Below, in pieces: positions 1 to 7,858 of a stretch of DNA of 64,000 nucleotides. The position numbers were made by a program, and so were the translations under genes. The DNA is from Rhodocyclaceae bacterium. GTDB taxonomy: Bacteria > Pseudomonadota > Gammaproteobacteria > Burkholderiales > Rhodocyclaceae. The notes under the pieces were generated by a model. The model ran no database searches, was not told the DNA's origin, and saw only the letters and a program-made list of their open reading frames with translations. Numbering within the stretch: position 1 is the stretch's first letter; every line of letters begins with the position of its first letter. The stretch covers positions 71,482 to 135,481 of the forward strand of contig JADJAS010000004.1 in the NCBI GenBank assembly GCA_016704145.1. The letters are read 5' to 3'.

Positions 1-2
1 CA

Positions 3-179
3 TGCGCGCCTCTTTACGGGTTCGACGCCAAGCACTTCAAGGAGTATGCCGCCAGCGCGAAGGAAGCAGGCGGCTGGAGTCAGTACTTCGACCGCTATGT
101 TGCCTGTGGCGAGGAGGAGTATCTCAACCGTGTCGGCGGCTTGGCGGCAATTCGCCAATTGCCGTTGCCGGTGTTCTAG
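3..179 (+). CDS. ipdA: IpdA, alpha subunit of steroid-ring CoA-ester hydrolase (C-terminal fragment)
   Basis: Only the last 58 codons lie in the window; the gene starts upstream. The readable tail, with YGFDAKHFKEY, GGWSQYFDRYV and EEYLNRVGG, looks like the C-terminus of a class I CoA-transferase alpha subunit of the IpdA type. The stop is followed 19 bases later by the beta-subunit gene. In Mycobacterium and Rhodococcus IpdAB opens the last steroid ring (ring C) of COCHEA-CoA hydrolytically, although it has a CoA-transferase fold. The assignment rests mainly on the neighbouring IpdB and IpdC homologues, because the N-terminal catalytic part is not visible. Confidence 0.72.
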   Translation, partial: CAPLYGFDAKHFKEYAASAKEAGGWSQYFDRYVACGEEEYLNRVGGLAAIRQLPLPVF

Positions 180-198
180 ACAGTCCTGGGAGTATTCA

Positions 199-966
199 GT
201 GAGCAACTATAGACTGGTTGATCTCGTCATTTGCGCCGCGGCCGAAGCTTGGCACGACGATGGGGAAGTGCTGGCGACCGGCATCGGCGTGGTTCCGCGA
301 TTGGCAGCTTCACTATGCATGAAGGCCATCAATACGGACCTGATGATGACCGATTCGGAGGCCTGGCTGGTTAGCGAACCGGTGCCGCTGGGACCGCGCG
401 GCGGCTACCAGCCTCGCGTGGAAACCTGGATGGGCTTTTCCAGGATCTTCGACAACGTCTGGGGCGGCCGCCGACACGCGATGGTCGGGCCGACGCAGGT
501 CGATCGCTTCGGTCAGGCCAACATCTCCTGCATTGGTTCCGACTACCGGCGCCCCAAGGCCCAGATGCTCGGCGTACGCGGGTTTCCCGGCAACTCCATC
601 AACCACGCCAACTCCTTCTTCGTGCCCAACCACAACAGCAAGGTGTTCGTTGCGGGCGAGGTCGACATGGTGGCGTCGATTGGCTACAACCCTGCGCGCC
701 TGCCGAAAGGCTATACCTTCGCCGACATCGACATCCGGCGGATCATCACCAATCTCTGCGTGCTCGATTTTGAAGGACCCGATCGCCAGATCCGTATACG
801 ATCCCTGCATCCCGGCGTTTCCGTGGCTGATGTCGTGAGCAACACGGGGTTCCCGCTCTGCGTCCCGGAGAACATCCCCGTGACGCCGGAGCCGAGCAAG
901 GCGCAACTGGATTTGCTCGCCGTCCTGGACCCGCGCGACCTGCGGGCGACCGCCCTGGGGGCCTGA
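199..966 (+). CDS. ipdB: IpdB, beta subunit of steroid-ring CoA-ester hydrolase
   Basis: A 255-residue protein of the class I CoA-transferase beta-subunit family. The chosen start is GTG at 199, which has GGGAG nine bases upstream; the frame is open further 5' but that part overlaps ipdA and has no family similarity. Motifs include ATGIGVVPRLAA near residue 25 and RGFPGNSINHANSFF near 130. Where ordinary CoA-transferases carry SENG, this protein reads TDSEAW, which suits the hydrolase branch rather than a true transferase. It should pair with IpdA to cleave COCHEA-CoA in steroid C/D-ring catabolism. An ordinary 3-oxoacid CoA-transferase subunit is the alternative, made less likely by the neighbours. 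Confidence 0.8.
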   Translation: MSNYRLVDLVICAAAEAWHDDGEVLATGIGVVPRLAASLCMKAINTDLMMTDSEAWLVSEPVPLGPRGGYQPRVETWMGFSRIFDNVWGGRRHAMVGPTQVDRFGQANISCIGSDYRRPKAQMLGVRGFPGNSINHANSFFVPNHNSKVFVAGEVDMVASIGYNPARLPKGYTFADIDIRRIITNLCVLDFEGPDRQIRIRSLHPGVSVADVVSNTGFPLCVPENIPVTPEPSKAQLDLLAVLDPRDLRATALGA

Positions 967-976
967 GGAGGCGATC

Positions 977-1402
977 ATGGGCAAGTCAAAAGTGGCCGCC
1001 CTGCCTGGCTGGTTTTCGCTGGATGGCGAGCCGCATTTGATCGGCTCGCGCTGCACTGCGTGCGGCACCTATTATTTTCCGGTCAGAACGATGGCTTGCC
1101 GGAATCCCGCTTGTGGCAAGGATGATCTGGAACAGGTTCCGCTATCGCGCACCGGAAAATTGTGGTCTTTCACCGATGCCTGCTACCAGCCACCGGAGCC
1201 TTTCGTGGCACCGGAGCCGTTCGTTCCGTTCGCCATTGCGGCCGTTGAGCTCGAACATGAACGCATGACCGTGCTGGGCCAGGTGACGGGCGGCATCGAA
1301 GTCAGCCAGCTTCGACTGGGCATGACCATGGAGATCGTGCTCGAACCCTTGTTCGCCGACGAGGCCACGGAAAGCCTCATCTGGAAGTGGAGGCCGGTCT
1401 GA
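977..1402 (+). CDS. DUF35 OB-fold protein with zinc ribbon, thiolase partner
   Basis: A 141-residue protein with an N-terminal zinc ribbon (C26, C29, C41, C46) followed by an OB-fold, the layout of DUF35 proteins. Family members bind SCP-x/Ltp2-type thiolases and either position acyl-CoA substrates or form aldolase complexes, as in steroid side-chain cleavage. The thiolase gene begins four bases after its stop, so a physical complex is likely. GAGG precedes the ATG by six bases. The exact reaction of the pair is not readable from sequence. Confidence 0.85.
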   Translation: MGKSKVAALPGWFSLDGEPHLIGSRCTACGTYYFPVRTMACRNPACGKDDLEQVPLSRTGKLWSFTDACYQPPEPFVAPEPFVPFAIAAVELEHERMTVLGQVTGGIEVSQLRLGMTMEIVLEPLFADEATESLIWKWRPV

Positions 1403-1406
1403 GATC

Positions 1407-2588
1407 ATGAATACGGAGATTGCGATCCTCGGCGTCGGGATGCATCCATGGGGCAAGTGGGGCAAGAACTTCGTTGAGTACGGCCTGGTGGCCGCCCGAG
1501 CGGCGTTGGCCGATGCCGGTATCGACTGGCGCAAGGTGCAGTTCGTCTCGGGGGCGGCGACTATCCGTTGCGGCTATCCCGGCTATGTGGCGGGTGCGAC
1601 TTTTGCTCAGGCGCTCGGCTGGCAGGGCGCGCAGGTCAATACCTCCTATGCAGCATGCGCTTCTGGCTCGCAGGCCTTGGCGGCAGCACGCTCCAAGATT
1701 CTCTCGGGTGAGTGCGAAGTCGCGCTGGTCATCGGAGCCGACACCACACCGAAAGGGTTCCTGGCGCCCCAGAAGGGTGAGCGTCCGGACGATCCGGATT
1801 GGGTTCGCTTTCGCGTCGGCATCACCAATCCGACGTATTTCGGTCTCTACGCTCGTCGGCGCATGGGACTCTACGGCGACACGCAGGAGGATTTTGCCCG
1901 GGTCAAGGTCAAGAACGCCAACCATGGCTTCGGCAACCCGAATGCGCGCTACCGCAAGCGTTTTTCCATCGATGAGGTGGCCGCGTCGGCGATGGTGGCC
2001 AATCCCCTTCGGTTGATGGACATCTGCGCGACATCGGATGGCGCGGCGGCGCTGATCGTGTCCAGCCTTGACTTCGCGCGCCGCCATGGCCGCGGCGATG
2101 CCGTGCGGATCGCCGCGATTTCGACCGTCGCGCCGACGTTCGCCTCGGAAATCCTCGAGATGCCCGATCTGGCGACCGATTCCGCGGTGGCGGCGGAGGC
2201 GCACCGGTTTCGGTCGGCGCTACCACGCAAGGCCTACGAGGAGGCTGGTATCGGCCCCGCGGATGTCGACGTCGCCGAAGTCTATGACTTGTCGACGGCC
2301 CTGGAACTGGATTGGTACGAGGATCTGCAATTTTGTCCGCGCGGCGAGGCCGCTCGGCTGGTGCGCGAGGGTGTCACCAGCCTCGGTGGCCGGTTGCCGG
2401 TGAACCCTTCGGGGGGGCTGGCCTGTTTCGGCGAGGCCGTTCCGGCGCAAGCGCTGGCGCAGGTGTGCGAACTGGCGTGGCAACTCAGGGGCGCGGCGGG
2501 GGAGCGTCAGGTCGACGGTGCCAAGGTCGGCATCACGGCCAATCAAGGCTTGTTCGGCCACGGCTCGTCCGTGATCGTAAAAAAATAG
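1407..2588 (+). CDS. SCP-x/Ltp-type thiolase or retro-aldolase
   Basis: A 393-residue thiolase-fold protein of the lipid-transfer type. The nucleophile region reads SYAACASGSQAL with C84, and the C-terminus ends in GHGSS around H385. The usual GHPxGATG loop is replaced by NPSGGLACFGEAVPA, typical of the SCP-x/Ltp branch rather than of biosynthetic or FadA thiolases. With the DUF35 partner it may act as an aldolase or thiolase on a steroid-derived CoA ester. It lies between ipdB and the IpdC-like gene, which ties it to C/D-ring breakdown. A general acetyl-CoA acetyltransferase is the weaker alternative. Confidence 0.82.
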   Translation: MNTEIAILGVGMHPWGKWGKNFVEYGLVAARAALADAGIDWRKVQFVSGAATIRCGYPGYVAGATFAQALGWQGAQVNTSYAACASGSQALAAARSKILSGECEVALVIGADTTPKGFLAPQKGERPDDPDWVRFRVGITNPTYFGLYARRRMGLYGDTQEDFARVKVKNANHGFGNPNARYRKRFSIDEVAASAMVANPLRLMDICATSDGAAALIVSSLDFARRHGRGDAVRIAAISTVAPTFASEILEMPDLATDSAVAAEAHRFRSALPRKAYEEAGIGPADVDVAEVYDLSTALELDWYEDLQFCPRGEAARLVREGVTSLGGRLPVNPSGGLACFGEAVPAQALAQVCELAWQLRGAAGERQVDGAKVGITANQGLFGHGSSVIVKK

Positions 2589-2598
2589 GATACGGGAC

Positions 2599-3696
2599 AT
2601 GAATATCGGTGCCTTGCTGCGCACGCCCATGACCGAGGCACTCGGCTGCCGTTATCCGATCATGCAGACGGCCATGGGCTGGGTGGCGGATGCCGGCTTG
2701 GTGATTGCCACGACGCGTGCCGGCGGTTTTGGTTTTCTTGCCGGCGCAACCATCGCCCCGGCCGATCTCGAAAGCCAGATCATCAAGGTCAGGGAAGCCA
2801 CCGGCGGCAGCAATTTCGGCTTGAACTTCCACATGTTCCAAGAGAATGCGCAGCAGTGTTTCGATCTGGCGATCAAGCACAAATTGCGCGCGGTCAGCTA
2901 TGGTCGTGGCCCCGACAAGAAGACGATCCAGCGCTTCAAGGAGGCGGGAATCCTTTGCATTCCCACGGTTGGCGCGGCCAAGCACGCGGTCAAGGCGGTT
3001 CAGCTTGGCGCCGACATGATCACCGTCCAGGGCGGGGAAGGCGGTGGCCATACCGGTAGCGTGCCCACATCCATTCTCTTGCCGCAGGTGCTCGACTCGG
3101 TGACCGTTCCGGTGATCGTCGCCGGCGGCATCTCCACTGGCCGGGGTTTAGCGTCGGCGCTCGCCGCCGGCGCGGCCGGCATCGCCATGGGCACGCGCTT
3201 CCTGATGACCACCGATGTGCCGACGCCGGCAAGCACTTTGGCCAAGTATGTCGAGGTCGACGACGTATCGAGCATACGGGTGACCACGGCCGTGGATGGC
3301 ATGCGTCACCGGATGATCGACAATCCGTTCGTACGGCGGCTTGAGTCGGCAAGCCCTGTGGGTCGGCTGCTAATCGCCGTGCGAAGTGCCTGGCAATGGA
3401 AGGCCCAGACTGGCATGAGCGCCGGTCATGCGTTCGGGGTTCTCGTCAAGGCCATCAAGGAAGATCCTTCCTCGGTCTCGCAGGTCGTGATGTCGGCCAA
3501 CCAGCCGGTGCTGTTGCAACATTCGATGGTTCAGGGGCGGCCCGACGAGGGAATTCTGCCGAGCGGCCAGGTTGCGGCGGCCATTGGCGAACTGAAGAGT
3601 TGCAAGGAAGTCATCGAGGGTATCGCGTCGGAGGCCGAGGCCTGCCTGCGCGCTTTGTTCGAACGCGCCATGGCTGGCGAGGGGAGTGCATCATGA
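2599..3696 (+). CDS. ipdC: IpdC-like FMN-dependent enoyl reductase (nitronate monooxygenase fold)
   Basis: A 365-residue TIM-barrel flavoprotein of the nitronate monooxygenase / FabK superfamily. FMN-phosphate contacts are visible as QGGEGGGHTG (residues 144-153, with H151) and AGGISTGRG (175-183), followed by AAGAAGIAMGTRFL. In mycobacterial HIP catabolism the homologue IpdC is a flavin- and NAD(P)H-dependent reductase acting on a hydroxylated indane-carboxyl-CoA before ring opening. It starts 10 bases after the thiolase and its stop overlaps the next ATG in an ATGA junction, so it is translationally coupled. A true nitronate monooxygenase is possible by fold but not by context. Confidence 0.75.
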   Translation: MNIGALLRTPMTEALGCRYPIMQTAMGWVADAGLVIATTRAGGFGFLAGATIAPADLESQIIKVREATGGSNFGLNFHMFQENAQQCFDLAIKHKLRAVSYGRGPDKKTIQRFKEAGILCIPTVGAAKHAVKAVQLGADMITVQGGEGGGHTGSVPTSILLPQVLDSVTVPVIVAGGISTGRGLASALAAGAAGIAMGTRFLMTTDVPTPASTLAKYVEVDDVSSIRVTTAVDGMRHRMIDNPFVRRLESASPVGRLLIAVRSAWQWKAQTGMSAGHAFGVLVKAIKEDPSSVSQVVMSANQPVLLQHSMVQGRPDEGILPSGQVAAAIGELKSCKEVIEGIASEAEACLRALFERAMAGEGSAS

Positions 3697-4448
3697 GTCA
3701 GCAATTCCATTGTTCCACCGATACCGACGGTATTGCCGAAATCGTCATCGACAAGCCGCCGGTCAATGCGCTGGACAGTGAGGGCTGGTTGGCCCTGGCG
3801 GCAAGCATTCGCGCGATGGGATCTGATCTCAAGACCCGGGTGATCGTCATTCGCGCCGAGGGACGTGGTTTCTGCGCGGGGGTCGACATCAAGGAACTCG
3901 ATGGTCATCAGGAGTTGATCGTCAAGGTCAACGCCGGCAATTACGCGACCTTCGAAGCGGTGCATCGCAATCCCGTGCCGGTCATTGTTGCAGTTCACGG
4001 CTTCGTGCTGGGCGGCGGCATCGGCATCACCGGCGCCGCCGACATTGTGGTGGCTTCGGAATGCGCCACCTTCGCCTTGCCGGAGGTCGACCGTGGCGCG
4101 ATGGGTGGTGCCGCGCACCTGCAACGTCTTTTTCCGGTACAGAAAGTACGCCAGATGTTCTTCACCGGCGAGAAGGTCGGGGCACCCGAGGCATACCGTT
4201 ATGGTTTCATCGAGCGCGTGGTGCCGCGCGAGCAGTTGCGTGATACCGCCATGGCAATCGCGCGCAAGATCGCGGCCAAGAGCCCGGCGATGATCCGCAT
4301 TGCCAAGGAAGCGCTCAACGGCATCGAGGATGGCAATCTCGAGGCCAAGTACCGTTGGGAACAGGGCTTCACGCTTCAGGCGTACATGAGTCCCGATTCG
4401 GCGGAGACCCGTCGGGCGTTCGTTGAAAAGCGCGACGCCAAATTCTGA
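3693..4448 (+). CDS. EchA20-like crotonase (ring-opening CoA-ester hydrolase)
   Basis: A 251-residue crotonase-fold protein. Oxyanion-hole segments are FCAGVDIKEL and GFVLGGGIGITG. The first catalytic Glu of enoyl-CoA hydratases (GGGxE) is Gly here, whereas the second (in LPEVDRG) is kept, so a simple hydratase is unlikely. Mycobacterial EchA20, encoded beside ipdAB, is a crotonase-fold hydrolase that opens ring D of a HIP-derived CoA ester; this gene's position right after the IpdC homologue supports the same role. The ATG at 3693 overlaps the previous stop. The residue equivalences are by eye. Confidence 0.68.
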   Translation: MSQQFHCSTDTDGIAEIVIDKPPVNALDSEGWLALAASIRAMGSDLKTRVIVIRAEGRGFCAGVDIKELDGHQELIVKVNAGNYATFEAVHRNPVPVIVAVHGFVLGGGIGITGAADIVVASECATFALPEVDRGAMGGAAHLQRLFPVQKVRQMFFTGEKVGAPEAYRYGFIERVVPREQLRDTAMAIARKIAAKSPAMIRIAKEALNGIEDGNLEAKYRWEQGFTLQAYMSPDSAETRRAFVEKRDAKF

Positions 4449-4458
4449 GGCGACCGAC

Positions 4459-5625
4459 ATGGACTTGACATTCACGCCTAAGCAGCAGGCCTTCCGCGCC
4501 GAGGTGCGGACTTGGCTGGAAGCGAACGTGCCCAGGGAGCGGCTAGCGAGTTACGACACCCGGGAGGGTTTCGAACAGCATCGCGCCTGGGAGCGCAAGC
4601 TCCATGACGCTCGCTTGTCGATGGTCATCTGGCCACGGGAACTGGGCGGCCGGGGCAGCGACCTGATCGATTGGCTCATCTTCGAAGAGGAATACTGGCG
4701 AGTCGACGCGCCCTTGCGCGTCAATCAGAACGGACAACTCCTGCTCGGTCCGACGCTCATGGAGTTCGGCACCGACGAGCAGAAGCGGTGCTTTCTGCCG
4801 CGCATGGCCTCCAGTGAGGACATGTGGGCGCAGGGCTGGTCGGAACCGAATGCCGGTTCCGACATGGCGGCCATACGTTCCAAGGCCATCCGCGACGGCG
4901 ACCACTACGTCATCAATGGCCAGAAAATCTGGTCGACACGGGCGTTATTCGCCGATTGGACTTTCGGGCTATTTCGTAGCGATCCGGCCTCGGAGCGCCA
5001 TCACGGCCTGTCGTACCTTCTGGTGCCGCTTGATTCTCCGGGCATCACGATCAGGCCGATCAAGGCGCTCAACGGCATGGAGGCCTTCGCCGAAATCTTC
5101 TTCGACGACGTGCGCGTGCCGGTCGGCAACCGTCTCGGCGACGAGGGACAAGGCTGGCACGTGGCCATGGCCACCGCGGGATTCGAGCGTGGCCTGCTGT
5201 TGCGCTCGCCGGCGCGCTTCCAGCGTACCGCGCAAAGGCTGGTTGAGCTTTATCGCGCCCAGCGCGCCGAGGCCGACCGGGATCCGTCCATCCGCGATGC
5301 CGTTCTGCGCGCCTGGGCCGATGCTGAGGCCTACATGTTGGCGTCTTACCATACCGTCGGCCGGATGGCGCGCGGCGCCAAGGTCGGCGCGGAAGCCAGC
5401 ACCAACAAGATATTCTGGTCGGAACTCGACCTGACCATGCACGAGACGGCGATGCACATCCTCGGGGCGAAAAGTGAATTGCTCGATCACGGCGAGGACT
5501 CGGGTGAGATCGGTCAATGGCTGGAGGGTTTCTTGTTCGCGCAGGCGGGCCCGATCTACGCGGGGACGAACGAGATCCAGCGCAACATCATCGCCGAGCG
5601 CATGCTCGGGCTGCCGAAATCTTGA
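4459..5625 (+). CDS. Acyl-CoA dehydrogenase, large subunit type
   Basis: A 388-residue acyl-CoA dehydrogenase with the full three-domain plan. QGWSEPNAGSDMAAIR (126-141) is the flavin/substrate loop and IYAGTNEIQRNII is the C-terminal signature. The position that is the catalytic Glu in MCAD-type enzymes (YEGT) is Ala368 here, but E243 in TAGFERG sits where isovaleryl-CoA dehydrogenase has its base. Steroid acyl-CoA dehydrogenases of actinobacteria are alpha2beta2 heteromers encoded by adjacent genes, as here. The ATG at 4459 was chosen over an in-frame ATG at 4423, which lies inside the crotonase gene; TGAGGCGA precedes the chosen one. Electrons would pass to the EtfAB encoded downstream. 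Confidence 0.85.
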   Translation: MDLTFTPKQQAFRAEVRTWLEANVPRERLASYDTREGFEQHRAWERKLHDARLSMVIWPRELGGRGSDLIDWLIFEEEYWRVDAPLRVNQNGQLLLGPTLMEFGTDEQKRCFLPRMASSEDMWAQGWSEPNAGSDMAAIRSKAIRDGDHYVINGQKIWSTRALFADWTFGLFRSDPASERHHGLSYLLVPLDSPGITIRPIKALNGMEAFAEIFFDDVRVPVGNRLGDEGQGWHVAMATAGFERGLLLRSPARFQRTAQRLVELYRAQRAEADRDPSIRDAVLRAWADAEAYMLASYHTVGRMARGAKVGAEASTNKIFWSELDLTMHETAMHILGAKSELLDHGEDSGEIGQWLEGFLFAQAGPIYAGTNEIQRNIIAERMLGLPKS

Positions 5626-5635
5626 GGGGCGAGTG

Positions 5636-6694
5636 ATGGATTTCACTTTTACCGAAGACCAGATTGCCTTTCGGGACGCCACGCGTCGCTTCCTGATGAC
5701 GGAGGCAGCGCCGGAAATGTTGCGGGAGATATGGGAGACGGATGCCGGTCGTTCTCCCGAACTGCGCGCCAAGTTCGCCAGTCAGGGCTTGACCGCTCTC
5801 TCCGTGCCGGAAGCCAATGGCGGCCTGGGCTTTGGCGATGTTGACTGGGCATTGATGGCGCAGGAGTTGGGCTATTACGGGATTCCGGATTCCCTTGCCG
5901 ACACCGCATGTGTCGCCGTCGGCTTGCTTGCCGGGCTGGCGGACGACACACCGGGGCGCGATACCTGGCTCGAACGGGTGGTTGCGGGCAGTATTCGCAT
6001 TGCGGTTGGTCATCCGATCAATCCGCTGGTCGCGGATGCCCACTTGGCCGACCTGCTGCTGCTTCATGACAAAGGAGAGGTGCATGCCGTGCCGCGGTCC
6101 GCGGTGGACGTCCGGGCGAGCCAGAGCATCGACCAATCGCGCCGCCTGGGGCAGGTTACTTGGCAACCGACCTCGGCGACGCGTGTCGCGGATGCGGCCA
6201 AGGGCCAAGGCTTGTGGGCCGATGCGTTCGATCGAGGCGCGCTTTGCACGGCTGGGCAGTTGCTCGGATTGGCGCAGCGGATGCTCGATCTTTCCGTGGA
6301 CTATGTTGCCCAGCGCAAGCAGTTCGGTCGTCCAATCGGTTCGTTTCAGGCGATCAAACACCAGCTTGCCGACGTTGCCACGCGAATTGAGTTCGCTGGT
6401 CCGGTGTTGTATCGCGCGGCCGAGTCGCTGGCCAATCGGCGGGCTCATGCATCCGTCCATGTTTCCCATGCCAAGCTGGCCTGTGCGGAAGCGGCCTGGC
6501 TGGCGGCCCGCAAGGGCATCCAGGTTCATGGCGCCATGGGGTACACCTGGGAAGTGGATTTGCAGATGTTCATGAAGCGCGCCTGGGCCCTCGATGCGGC
6601 GTGGGGAGACCGCGGCTTCCACAAGACCAGGATCAACGACTTCGTTCTCGGTGACGGCGCGTCGCTCGGCCCGGGGCGAAATTTCATGGAATAG
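5636..6694 (+). CDS. Acyl-CoA dehydrogenase, short partner subunit
   Basis: A 352-residue acyl-CoA dehydrogenase homologue starting 10 bases after the first one. QRKQFGRPIGSFQAIKH is the FAD-contact motif and HGAMGYTWEVDLQMFMKRA the C-terminal signature. It lacks the SEPxAGSD-type middle-domain loop of its neighbour, as expected for the partner subunit of a heteromeric steroid acyl-CoA dehydrogenase (ChsE-type alpha2beta2 pairs). Complementary loss of motifs in the two subunits suggests an obligate complex, which is an inference. GGGGCGAG precedes the ATG. The substrate is probably a ring-derived side chain on indane-type CoA esters. Confidence 0.83.
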   Translation: MDFTFTEDQIAFRDATRRFLMTEAAPEMLREIWETDAGRSPELRAKFASQGLTALSVPEANGGLGFGDVDWALMAQELGYYGIPDSLADTACVAVGLLAGLADDTPGRDTWLERVVAGSIRIAVGHPINPLVADAHLADLLLLHDKGEVHAVPRSAVDVRASQSIDQSRRLGQVTWQPTSATRVADAAKGQGLWADAFDRGALCTAGQLLGLAQRMLDLSVDYVAQRKQFGRPIGSFQAIKHQLADVATRIEFAGPVLYRAAESLANRRAHASVHVSHAKLACAEAAWLAARKGIQVHGAMGYTWEVDLQMFMKRAWALDAAWGDRGFHKTRINDFVLGDGASLGPGRNFME

Positions 6695-6701
6695 TCATCG
6701 C

Positions 6702-7850
6702 ATGCAAGCCTATATCGTCGATGCCCTTCGTTCGCCCACCGGCAAGCGCAAGGGTAAGCTCGCTCACGTGCACGGCGCCGATCTCGGTGCGCACGTCATC
6801 AAGGCGCTCGTCGAGCGCAACGCCATTCCCGCCGCCGACTACGAGGACGTCATCTTCGGCTGTGTCGATACCATTGGCGCCCTGGCGGGCGACATTGCCC
6901 GCACCAGCTGGCTCGTCGCGGGCATGCCTTTGTCGGTGCCGGGCACCACGGTGGACCGCCAATGCGGCTCCTCGCAGCAGGCGGTGCATTTCGCCGCGCA
7001 GGCGGTGATGAGCGGCACCATGGATGTCGTGCTCGCCGGCGGCGTGCAAACCATGACCAGCATTCCGATCTCCTCGGCGATGCTCGCCGGGCAGCCGCTC
7101 GGTTTCACCACCCCCTTCGCGGAAAGCAAGGGCTGGCGGGCACGCTTCGGCGACGCGCCGGTTAACCAATTTTATGCCGCGCAACGAATTGCCGATCACT
7201 GGAACATCTCCCGGCAGGACATGGAGATGTTCAGCATGGAAAGTCATCGGCGCGCCCTCGCTGCGATCGCCCAAGGCTATTTCACCCGCGAGATCGTGCC
7301 GCTCGAAGGGCTCGAAACCGACGAGACACCAAGGCAGTCCTCTCTCGAGAAAATGGCTACGCTGCAGCCGGTCGATCCCACGTATCCGAAAATAACGGCT
7401 GCCATATCGAGTCAGACCTGCGACGCTGCATCGGCGATGCTGATCGTTTCCGAGCGCGCCCTGAAACGTTATGACCTGAAGCCGCGTGCCCGCATCCACC
7501 ACATCAGCGTGCTGGCCGATGATCCCATCTGGCATCTGACCGCGCCGATTCCCGCCACCGCTCATGCCTTGAAGAAGGCGGGCATGAAGATCGAGGACAT
7601 CGACCTGGTCGAGATCAACGAAGCTTTCGCCTCGGTGGTCATGGCGTGGCTGAAGGAAACGGGATATCCCCACGAGCGGACCAACGTGAACGGCGGCGCC
7701 ATCGCCCTGGGCCATCCCCTGGGCGCCACGGGCACCAAGCTGATGACGACGCTACTGCACGAACTGGAGCGGCGGGGCGGCCGCTATGGTCTCCAAACGA
7801 TGTGCGAGGGCGGCGGTCAAGCCAACGTTACGATCATCGAACGACTCTGA
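6702..7850 (+). CDS. Thiolase, FadA6/FadA5-like
   Basis: A 382-residue degradative thiolase. Catalytic residues are C88 in DRQCGSSQ, H338 in GHPLGATG and C368 in MCEGGG; NEAF is also present. It closes the beta-oxidation round started by the acyl-CoA dehydrogenase pair. FadA6 in mycobacterial HIP clusters thiolyses the opened-ring dioxo-CoA intermediate, and position in this operon supports that role. The start at 6702 lies seven bases after the preceding stop; upstream in-frame sequence overlaps the dehydrogenase and was not used. Confidence 0.83.
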   Translation: MQAYIVDALRSPTGKRKGKLAHVHGADLGAHVIKALVERNAIPAADYEDVIFGCVDTIGALAGDIARTSWLVAGMPLSVPGTTVDRQCGSSQQAVHFAAQAVMSGTMDVVLAGGVQTMTSIPISSAMLAGQPLGFTTPFAESKGWRARFGDAPVNQFYAAQRIADHWNISRQDMEMFSMESHRRALAAIAQGYFTREIVPLEGLETDETPRQSSLEKMATLQPVDPTYPKITAAISSQTCDAASAMLIVSERALKRYDLKPRARIHHISVLADDPIWHLTAPIPATAHALKKAGMKIEDIDLVEINEAFASVVMAWLKETGYPHERTNVNGGAIALGHPLGATGTKLMTTLLHELERRGGRYGLQTMCEGGGQANVTIIERL

Positions 7851-7858
7851 GGAAAATC

